The position numbers were made by a program, and so were the translations under genes. Source: an uncultured Saprospirales bacterium (GTDB lineage Bacteria; Bacteroidota; Bacteroidia; Chitinophagales; JADIYW01). From it: DNA of 64,000 bases. Of the stretch, positions 1 through 6,454 are shown piece after piece. Where the stretch lies: the NCBI GenBank assembly GCA_938008535.1, contig CALLKF010000164.1, positions 1 to 64,000 on the forward strand, written 5' to 3'. The notes under the pieces were generated by a model, which made no database searches, was not told the DNA's origin, and saw only the letters and a list, made by a program, of their open reading frames with translations. Position 1 is the stretch's first letter. Each line of letters opens with the position of its first letter.

Positions 1-37
1 AGGGGATAGGGGATGCCGTTATCCCCTCATCCCCCAG

Positions 38-119
38 CCCCTTCTCCCACAGGGGGAGAAGGGGAGGAAGGTGCCGCCGCCTGCTTCCCCAGCCCCTTCT
101 CCCAGCGCGGGAGAAGGGG
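38..119. repeat. Two GC-rich intergenic palindromes
   Basis: Two copies of CCCCTTCTCCC followed by its complement GGGAGAAGGGG lie at 38-48/54-64 and 93-103/109-119, with a looser CCCCTCTCCC/GAGGGG relative at about 133-160. Palindromes of this kind are familiar from intergenic DNA of GC-rich beta- and gammaproteobacteria. Nothing like them occurs in the other 63 kb, which supports a foreign origin for this end of the window. Confidence 0.8.
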
Positions 120-125
120 AGGAAG

Positions 126-562
126 TTACCCCTCTCCCGGGGCTGGAAGAGGGGCCAGGGGTGAGGGAACAACCGTCGATTCTTGCGGTAAAAAGAGTTT
201 CATCGCGACTGCCCCGATTGCCTTCGTCGCACCTGCGTCGACGCCTGCAGCAACGATGCCACCGGCAATCGGTACGAGCCGTGCAAAGTTCGTTGCGCTG
301 CTGAGTCCCAATTTCGCCAACAGCCGCGCCGCTGCGGATGTCGCCATGCGCTTCGCAACGGCACCCGTAACGCGCGCGATAGCTGCGGCGGTTAAACGTT
401 CACCGAGTTTGATGCCCGCGTCTTTAAGAATGTCGGCCGCCGCAGCCCCGAGCAGGCTCGAATAGACCAAAGTCTTCACTTTGTCTGAATGCACTTCATA
501 ACCGCCCATAAAGGCGATCGCTGCGATCATGCGCAGCTGAATATAGATAACACTGGAAATAT
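126..562 (-). pseudogene. EcsC-family protein fragment, proteobacterial, 5' part missing
   Basis: The minus-strand frame ending at 126 encodes a stretch with QLRMIAAIAFMGGYE, then SDKVKTLVY and AAADILKDAGIKLGE, which match the EcsC domain. The C-terminal half is rich in Ala and Gly (ARLVPIAGGIVAAGVDAG), as in that family. Similarity begins only around base 560; upstream in this frame the translation is the out-of-frame shadow of nusA. The N-terminal half is therefore missing and this is a fragment joined to other DNA. Codon use is strongly GC-rich, unlike everything after about 780. The role of EcsC-domain proteins is poorly defined. The exact C-terminus is uncertain because the last residues run into the palindrome region. 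Confidence 0.7.
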
Positions 563-726
563 TCGCCGGTATTGCGATCGATTTCGACGCGCACGTCCGC
601 ATCATCGTGGACGCGCTTCTTCGTCGCGGAAGCCAGCGCGAGCTCCAGCGCGCCAAAGACGATGTCCTTGTCGACGTTCTTTTCCCGCGCCAGGGCATCC
701 ACCAGCATCAGCATTTCGCGGCTCAT
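560..726 (-). pseudogene. nusA: nusA 5' fragment, betaproteobacterial type
   Basis: Reading from the ATG at 724-726, the first ~56 codons match the N-terminal domain of transcription elongation factor NusA: MSREMLMLVDALAREKNVDK, FGALELALASATKK, then VRVEIDRNTGEY. The family continues with a Phe-Arg-Arg-Trp region, but here the match stops near base 560 and the DNA switches to the EcsC fragment in another frame. A GGAG ribosome-binding site sits about 8 bases upstream of the ATG, which is proteobacterial style. Normal NusA is about 490 residues in this group, so under 12% is present. A Bacteroidota genome would carry its own divergent nusA. Confidence 0.8.
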
Positions 727-734
727 ACGTTTAT

Positions 735-833
735 CTCCAACAAATCCAGATTCAGACTATTTGTAAACGTAGAACGAATCGATGATTGGATAACAAGATA
801 AATTTTTGCAAAGGTTTCTTGAAATTTAGAAAA
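735..833. other. Composition junction between proteobacterial and Bacteroidota DNA
   Basis: GC-rich sequence with a proteobacterial ribosome-binding site ends at about 735-745, and AT-rich DNA that continues through the rest of the window begins by about 780. No inverted repeats, target-site duplication, integrase, transposase or tRNA target is visible at the switch. The breakpoint cannot be placed more finely than roughly 735-780 by eye. Confidence 0.65.
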
Positions 834-1133
834 TCATACTAAAGAGCCACCCCAAATTATGTCTTTTATAATAACATAGTTTTCTGTAACCTTATAAGCA
901 AAAATCCATTTTTTATCAAACACTGCACACCGCAAATTGCGTTTTGATAATTTTTCGTTTTTACAAATCGGATATTTAAGAGGAAAATCAATTAATGTTT
1001 GTCCAAAACTGATTAATTTTTCAGCATATCTATATGCAGTTTCAGGCATTTTAATTTCATGCTCAATATAATCAGCTATAGAAAAAATTCTGTTATTAGC
1101 TTTTAAAGAAACACGAAGCGTTTTATTTTTCAA
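834..1133 (-). CDS. RelE/ParE-family toxin
   Basis: A 99-residue protein with the features of the RelE/ParE toxin fold: a basic N-terminal strand (KNKTLRVSLKA), helices that follow the chain with AYRYAEKLISFGQTLIDFP, and C-terminal strands ending KWIFAYKV...IIKDIIWGGS. RelE members cleave mRNA on the ribosome and ParE members poison gyrase; the sequence does not say which applies. Its start overlaps the end of the upstream 61-residue ORF by 11 bases, the usual antitoxin-first arrangement. It is the first intact gene on the Bacteroidota side of the left-hand junction. Confidence 0.75.
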   Translation of the reverse strand: MKNKTLRVSLKANNRIFSIADYIEHEIKMPETAYRYAEKLISFGQTLIDFPLKYPICKNEKLSKRNLRCAVFDKKWIFAYKVTENYVIIKDIIWGGSLV

Positions 1134-1308
1134 ACCTTTTCTTTACTTCGTTTCTTAAATTTGTTGACCATTCATCAAATGAAATAGTATCAATTAATTC
1201 AGCATCTTCATCTTCTAAAACCTCAACAACAGTATTTGGCAATTTCGTAATTGCTAATAAAAGTTCTTTACCTTCTTTTGTATTTTCATTTACTAAAACG
1301 TGCGTCAT
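1123..1308 (-). CDS. Putative antitoxin of the RelE/ParE pair
   Basis: A 61-residue, acidic protein with a basic C-terminal tail (NLRNEVKKRFEK). The middle is rich in Glu and Asp (VEVLEDEDAELIDTISFDEW). I do not recognise a named antitoxin family; the call rests on its size, charge, position immediately upstream and the 11-base overlap with the toxin gene. Antitoxins of this kind typically bind and neutralise the toxin and repress their own promoter, which is inference here. Confidence 0.65.
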   Translation of the reverse strand: MTHVLVNENTKEGKELLLAITKLPNTVVEVLEDEDAELIDTISFDEWSTNLRNEVKKRFEK

Positions 1309-1343
1309 ACTATCAAAATTATAAAATATTTATTGAGATTGCA

Positions 1344-1382
1344 AACAAAAAAAACCTGCTAAGTTATTGACTCAACAGGTTT
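1344..1382 (-). terminator. Rho-independent terminator after typA
   Basis: AAACCTG (1352-1358) pairs with CAGGTTT (1376-1382), and AGT/ACT can pair inside the loop. On the minus strand the hairpin is followed by a run of eight T residues. It sits just beyond the typA stop and before the antitoxin promoter region. Confidence 0.75.
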
Positions 1383-1428
1383 AATTTTATAAATCAGGCT
1401 AATCATAATAATCAGCTAAATCTGTGTT

Positions 1429-3225
1429 CTATTTTCCTTTACGTTTACGTTCGTTTTCATCTAAGTAAATTTTACGAATACGAATTGATTTTGGTGTTAA
1501 TTCAACATATTCATCACCTTGAATGTATTCCAATGCTTCTTCCAAAGAGAATTTTGTTACAGGAATTAATTTTGCTTTGTCATCTGTACCAGACGCACGA
1601 ACGTTCGTCAATTGTTTTTTGATGGTAACGTTTACTACTAAATCATCTTGACGTGTGTTTTCGCCAATAACCATTCCAGCATAAATTTCATCACCAGATT
1701 CTACGAAGAAACGACCTCTGTCTTGTAATTTATCCAATGAATAAGCAATCGCTTCGCCTGTTTCTTTTGAAATCATTGAACCATTGATACGTCCTGGAAT
1801 TTCACCTTTATATCTATCATATTTTATAAAACGGTGAGCCATTACTGCTTGTCCAGATGTTGCTGTAATCATCTCTGTTCTTAAACCAATTAAACCACGA
1901 GAAGGAATTTCAAAATCCATAATGGTTCTGTTTCCTTTTAAGATCATATTCTTCATATCACCTTTACGCTTGGTAATCATTTCAATAGCAGTACCAGCTT
2001 TTTCTTCAGGTAAGTCGATGGTTAGTTCTTCTATCGGCTCACATTTGTGTCCGTCAATTTCTTTGAAAATTACTTGTGGTTGTCCAACTTGCAATTCGTA
2101 ACCTTCGCGACGCATTGTTTCAATTAATACTGACAAATGCAATACACCACGACCAAATACTAAAAATGAATCAGCCGTATCGCCTTGCTCAACACGCAAT
2201 GCTAAGTTTTTTTCCAATTCTTTATATAAACGATCTTTCAAATGGCGTGATGTTACCAATTTTCCTTCTTTTCCAAAAAATGGTGAATCATTAATGGTAA
2301 AAAACATGCTCATCGTTGGCTCATCAATAGAAATAGCAGCCATTGCTTCTGGATTATCGATATCTGAAATAGTGTCGCCAATTTCAAAGCCTTCAATACC
2401 AACAATAGCACAAATTTCACCAGCTGGCACTTCTTCAACTTTTATTTTTGCCATACCTTCAAACAACATCAAATCTTTGATACGAGATTTCACAATTTTT
2501 CCATCACGTTTGATCAAGGCTACTGGCATATTTGTTTTTAATGAACCACGGAACACACGACCAACAGCAATACGACCAACAAATGAAGAATAATCTAACG
2601 ATGTGATTTGCATTTGCGCTGGACCTTCAGCTGTTTTAGGTGCTGGAATATGTTCGATAATGCAATCTAATAAATCAACCACATCTGTCTTTGGTTGTTT
2701 ATAATCTGTGCTCATCCAGCCATTTTTTGCCGAACCGTATATTGTTGGGAAATCTAATTGTTCTTCTGTAGCATCTAATTGAAACATCAAATCAAATACT
2801 TTTTCGTGTACTTCGTCTGGTGTGCAGTTTTCTTTATCTACTTTATTGATAACAACAATTGGCTTCAACCCTAATTGTAATGCTTTCTGCAATACGAAAC
2901 GCGTTTGTGGCATTGGTCCTTCAAACGCATCTACTAATAATAAAACACCGTCAGACATTTTCAAAACGCGCTCTACTTCGCCACCGAAATCCGCGTGACC
3001 AGGTGTGTCTATGATGTTGATTTTGTAGTCTTTATATTTAACAGCAGCATTTTTTGCGGTAATCGTGATACCACGTTCACGCTCTAATTCGTTGTTATCT
3101 AAAATTAAAACGCCTGTATTTTCGTGCTCTGAGAACGTTTTACATTCCCAAAGTATTTTATCTACTAAAGTTGTTTTTCCGTGATCGACATGCGCAATAA
3201 TTGCGATATTTCTGATTTTTTGCAT
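1429..3225 (-). CDS. typA: Ribosome-associated translational GTPase TypA/BipA
   Basis: At 598 residues this is the full length of the TypA/BipA family. The G domain has AHVDHGKTT at 11-19, RGIT at 51-54, DTPGH at 73-77 and NKVD at 127-130. EF-G-like domains follow, then the TypA-specific C-terminal part, ending in a basic tail (DENERKRKGK). TypA binds the 70S ribosome in a GTP-dependent way and aids 50S assembly and stress adaptation in studied bacteria. The gene stands alone, with its own -7 element upstream and a hairpin terminator downstream. The start at 3225 is supported by MQKIRNIAIIAHVDHGK, which matches the family N-terminus. Confidence 0.95.
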   Translation of the reverse strand: MQKIRNIAIIAHVDHGKTTLVDKILWECKTFSEHENTGVLILDNNELERERGITITAKNAAVKYKDYKINIIDTPGHADFGGEVERVLKMSDGVLLLVDAFEGPMPQTRFVLQKALQLGLKPIVVINKVDKENCTPDEVHEKVFDLMFQLDATEEQLDFPTIYGSAKNGWMSTDYKQPKTDVVDLLDCIIEHIPAPKTAEGPAQMQITSLDYSSFVGRIAVGRVFRGSLKTNMPVALIKRDGKIVKSRIKDLMLFEGMAKIKVEEVPAGEICAIVGIEGFEIGDTISDIDNPEAMAAISIDEPTMSMFFTINDSPFFGKEGKLVTSRHLKDRLYKELEKNLALRVEQGDTADSFLVFGRGVLHLSVLIETMRREGYELQVGQPQVIFKEIDGHKCEPIEELTIDLPEEKAGTAIEMITKRKGDMKNMILKGNRTIMDFEIPSRGLIGLRTEMITATSGQAVMAHRFIKYDRYKGEIPGRINGSMISKETGEAIAYSLDKLQDRGRFFVESGDEIYAGMVIGENTRQDDLVVNVTIKKQLTNVRASGTDDKAKLIPVTKFSLEEALEYIQGDEYVELTPKSIRIRKIYLDENERKRKGK

Positions 3226-3265
3226 AAAATGTTGTTTTATTGGAATTTATATCCAAATTTGGGTG

Positions 3266-3273
3266 CAAAGGTA
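3266..3273 (-). promoter_or_regulatory. -7 element upstream of typA
   Basis: On the minus strand the sequence reads TACCTTTG followed by CAC, matching the Bacteroidota TAnnTTTG element. It ends about 40 bases before the typA ATG. I do not see a convincing -33 TTG at the right distance. Confidence 0.55.
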
Positions 3274-3369
3274 CGAAGATAGTACTACATAAAAATCTGC
3301 TTGAGAATAAGAAAAGATTAAAAGAAGTGTTTATTTAATCTTATTTTGGTGTGGTTAAATGAATTTTGA

Positions 3370-3702
3370 ATGAAATTTTTGATTTGGTTGAGAAATGTAA
3401 CCACAGCACGTCACTTTTTTATTTTAGTTACGTTTGCCATCGGTTTACTCTGTTTATACATCTACACGTTTGTATTTGGTCCAAAAAAATTAGATTTAAG
3501 TCAAATTGGCTTCTTTTCAATAGTTATAGTTTTTGTTGTTCATTTAATTTGGATATTGATAAGCGCAATTCTACATTTTTTAAAGAAAGAATGGAAACCT
3601 GCAGTTGCGAAAAGTATTTTCATAATTGCTTATTGCTTTTTAATTTACTTTATTTATGTATTTAGTAACATAGTTTTTTATGGAACTGCTCCAATAAAAT
3701 GA
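3370..3702 (+). CDS. Small integral membrane protein, unknown
   Basis: A 110-residue hydrophobic protein with about three membrane segments (roughly residues 15-37, 46-69 and 79-102) separated by short basic loops (FGPKK, LKKEWK). I do not recognise a family. An overlapping ORF starting at 3366 in another frame is Cys/His/Phe-rich and looks like a shadow. The gene ends 24 bases before the C69-family gene and may be co-transcribed with it and the amine oxidase. The start has no visible ribosome-binding site, normal in this phylum. Confidence 0.55.
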   Translation: MKFLIWLRNVTTARHFFILVTFAIGLLCLYIYTFVFGPKKLDLSQIGFFSIVIVFVVHLIWILISAILHFLKKEWKPAVAKSIFIIAYCFLIYFIYVFSNIVFYGTAPIK

Positions 3703-3726
3703 TTCAACATAATTAATAATTTATAT

Positions 3727-5043
3727 ATGTGTGACACATTTGTACATATTCCTTCTCAAAAAGATGCGACCATTATTTTTGGAAAGAATAGTGATAGAGA
3801 ACCCAACGAAGCACAACAAATTGTTCGTTATCCAAGAACTATAAGAACACAAAAAACCTTAAAAGCAACCTTTATTGATATTGAACATCCAACTGAAACC
3901 TATGAAGTAATTTTAAGTAAACCTTTCCAAATGTTTGGCGCTGAAATAGGTTGTAATGAATTTGGCGTAGCTATAGGCAACGAAGCAGTGTTTACAAAAA
4001 TTCCATTTGACAAAAAAAATCCAGGTTTAACTGGAATGGATTTGTTGCGCTTAAGTTTAGAAATTTCTAAAACAGCTGATGAAGCATTGCATCATATCAT
4101 TTATTATTTAGAAAAATATGGACAAGTCGCTTGCGGTGGTTACGCAGACAAAAATTTTTATTATCATAACAGTTTTATAATTGCAGATAAAAGCGAAGCT
4201 TATGTACTAGAAACTGCTGGCAAACATTGGGTATTTGAAAAAGTAAATGGTTATCGTGCCATTTCAAATGGATTGAGTATCGAAGAGAAATACGATGGTA
4301 TCAGCAAAAATGCAATTGAGTTTGCACAAAAAAAATCATGGATAAAAAAAAACGAAACGTTTAATTTTAAAAAAGCATACAGTCAATGGTTGATGCCAAA
4401 ACTAGCAGCTTGTGAATTCAGAAGAAACAACAGCGAACAACAAGGAAAAAATTATGCAGACTTTACCATTGAAAATGCCTTTCAGATTTTGCGTTCACAT
4501 GGAGAACATAACCAACATTTTTTACCTCAAAACAGTAACACAAAATCTATTTGCATGCATGCTGCTGGTTTATTAACACCATCGCAAACCACAGGTTCAA
4601 TGGTGGTTGAATTGCGCAAAGAAAAACCAGCTTCTGTTTGGTTGACAGGAACATCAGCACCATGTATTAGTTTCTTTAAACCATTTTATTTTGGAAATGA
4701 TATTTTAGAAGAAACTAATTTTCTAAAACCAACCGCTTTTGCAGATGAATCATATTGGTGGAAATGGGAAAAACTACATCGTTCTGTTTTAAAAAATTAT
4801 ACAGAAAACACCGCATTCATTAAACTCAAGCAACATGAACTTGAAAAATTCTGGATAAAACAAGACAAGATTTTAATAGATGATAATTGGAATGTAATCA
4901 ATGCAAAACATGTTTCGTTAAAAGCTTTGAAAGAAAGTATAGAAGTTAGAGATTATGTTTTATCAAAATCTTTTAAGAAATCTACAACTGGATTTTTTTA
5001 TGACAGATATTGGGCGAAACAAAATAAAAAAGTAAACTTATAA
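3727..5043 (+). CDS. C69-family/secernin-like Ntn hydrolase
   Basis: A 438-residue protein that starts MCDTFV, placing Cys2 at the N-terminus once Met is removed, as expected for the Cys nucleophile of the C69 dipeptidase/secernin group of Ntn hydrolases. It continues with FGKNSDREPNE, a conserved segment of that group, then GCNEFGVAIGNEAV. A later segment ends QTTGSMVVELRKEKPASVWLTGTSAP, also typical of secernins. Bacterial C69 enzymes are dipeptidases, but secernin-like members have no well-established substrate. One base separates its stop from the downstream amine oxidase start, so the two are almost certainly translated from one message. No signal peptide is seen. Confidence 0.85.
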   Translation: MCDTFVHIPSQKDATIIFGKNSDREPNEAQQIVRYPRTIRTQKTLKATFIDIEHPTETYEVILSKPFQMFGAEIGCNEFGVAIGNEAVFTKIPFDKKNPGLTGMDLLRLSLEISKTADEALHHIIYYLEKYGQVACGGYADKNFYYHNSFIIADKSEAYVLETAGKHWVFEKVNGYRAISNGLSIEEKYDGISKNAIEFAQKKSWIKKNETFNFKKAYSQWLMPKLAACEFRRNNSEQQGKNYADFTIENAFQILRSHGEHNQHFLPQNSNTKSICMHAAGLLTPSQTTGSMVVELRKEKPASVWLTGTSAPCISFFKPFYFGNDILEETNFLKPTAFADESYWWKWEKLHRSVLKNYTENTAFIKLKQHELEKFWIKQDKILIDDNWNVINAKHVSLKALKESIEVRDYVLSKSFKKSTTGFFYDRYWAKQNKKVNL

Positions 5044-5044
5044 T

Positions 5045-6400
5045 ATGGAAACCATACAAACAGATATTGTTATTATTGGTGCAGGATACGCTGGTATTGC
5101 AGTAGCAAAACAATTACTCGAAAAAGGTAAAAATTTTGTAGTAGTAGAAGCACGCGATAGGATTGGTGGTCGCACGCATACACAAACGCTAGACTGTGGC
5201 GCGACCATTGATGTTGGTGCGCAATGGATTGGGCCAACACAACATCATATTTGGAAATGGGTAAAAGAAACTAATACAGAAACTTATGACACCTATGATT
5301 CAGGCAAAAACATCTTATCATGGAAAAATAAAATTTCTACCTACAAAGGCACTATTCCAAAGATTGATCCAATTTCTTTAATTGATTTAGGTTTAGCGAT
5401 TGAGAAAATAAATAAACTGTGTAAACAAATTCCATTAGAAGCACCTTGGTCGCATCCAAAAGCAAAAGAATACGATGCTATTACATTGCATTCTTGGATA
5501 GAAAAAAACATGTTTACTAAAAAAGCAAAACACCTTTTTAATATTGGTGTAGAAACTGTTTTTGCTGCAGAATCACACGAGATATCGTTGCTGCATGCTT
5601 TATTTTATTGCCATTCTGGTGATAATATGGAAGCACTAATTTCTATTGCCAATGGTGCGCAACAAACATTGCTAAAAGGTGGAACACATGGTATGTTGCA
5701 AAAAGTGGCGCTTCCTATTCAAGATAAAATTTATTTAAACAATCCAGTTCTAAAGATTGTACAAGATGAAAATAGTGTGATGGTTGAAACGGAAAATATA
5801 ATAGTTAAAGCAAAAAAATGTATTGCAACTTTACCACCAACTTTATTAAGTAGTATCAAATTTCATCCAATATTACCACAGCGAAAAGCTCAGTTAATAC
5901 AGCGTGTTCCAATGGGTGCTGCCATGAAATGTTTTTGTATTTATGAAACACCATTCTGGCGAAAACTTGGTTTCTCAGGACAAATTGTAAGCGATACATC
6001 ACCAGTAAAAGTAACCTTTGATTGCACAGATGCATCAACAAATAAAGGTGTGTTGTTGGTTTTTGTGGAAGGCAATAATGCTAGGAATTTTATTGAATTA
6101 CCAGAAACGGAACGCAAGGAAAAAGTATTATCTGAATTGGTAAAATATTTTGGAAACGAAGCCAAAAACATCCTAGAATACAAAGATAAATGCTGGACAG
6201 AAGAAGAATTTAGTCGTGGTTGCTATGCAGGAAATATGCCAACTGGTGTGCTCACTCAATTTGGGAAATCACTACGAGAACCATTTATACATGTTCATTT
6301 TGCTGGCACAGAAACAGCCATGCGCTGGAATGGTTACATGGATGGCGCAATTGAAAGTGGTTTTAGAGCAGTCGATGAAGTGTTAAAAACTTTATCTTAA
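5045..6400 (+). CDS. Flavin-containing monoamine oxidase family protein
   Basis: A 451-residue FAD enzyme. The dinucleotide-binding motif is GAGYAG at residues 12-17, followed by EARDRIGGRTHT at 35-46 and GAQWIG, the typical amine oxidase start. The C-terminal FAD and aromatic-cage region reads HFAGTETAMRWNGYMDGAI. These enzymes oxidise amines to imines with release of peroxide; the substrate here cannot be read from sequence. It directly follows the secernin-like hydrolase, suggesting hydrolysis of an amide to an amine that this enzyme then oxidises, which is inference. The likely location is the cytosol, as there is no leader peptide. Confidence 0.9.
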   Translation: METIQTDIVIIGAGYAGIAVAKQLLEKGKNFVVVEARDRIGGRTHTQTLDCGATIDVGAQWIGPTQHHIWKWVKETNTETYDTYDSGKNILSWKNKISTYKGTIPKIDPISLIDLGLAIEKINKLCKQIPLEAPWSHPKAKEYDAITLHSWIEKNMFTKKAKHLFNIGVETVFAAESHEISLLHALFYCHSGDNMEALISIANGAQQTLLKGGTHGMLQKVALPIQDKIYLNNPVLKIVQDENSVMVETENIIVKAKKCIATLPPTLLSSIKFHPILPQRKAQLIQRVPMGAAMKCFCIYETPFWRKLGFSGQIVSDTSPVKVTFDCTDASTNKGVLLVFVEGNNARNFIELPETERKEKVLSELVKYFGNEAKNILEYKDKCWTEEEFSRGCYAGNMPTGVLTQFGKSLREPFIHVHFAGTETAMRWNGYMDGAIESGFRAVDEVLKTLS

Positions 6401-6454
6401 TATTCATTTCTTTTTCCATCTAAACTTCTCTAAGTTTATACTGTTATTCTAACT

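Noticed and set aside
13..801. Several plus-strand open frames in the GC-rich left block
   Set aside because: They are low-complexity Pro/Arg/Ala translations antisense to the nusA and EcsC fragments, expected in GC-rich DNA, and match no family I know.
3366..3665. A 99-codon ORF overlapping the small membrane protein
   Set aside because: Its translation is rich in Cys, His and Phe without membrane-like organisation; the other frame (3370-3702) has clean helices and a better end.
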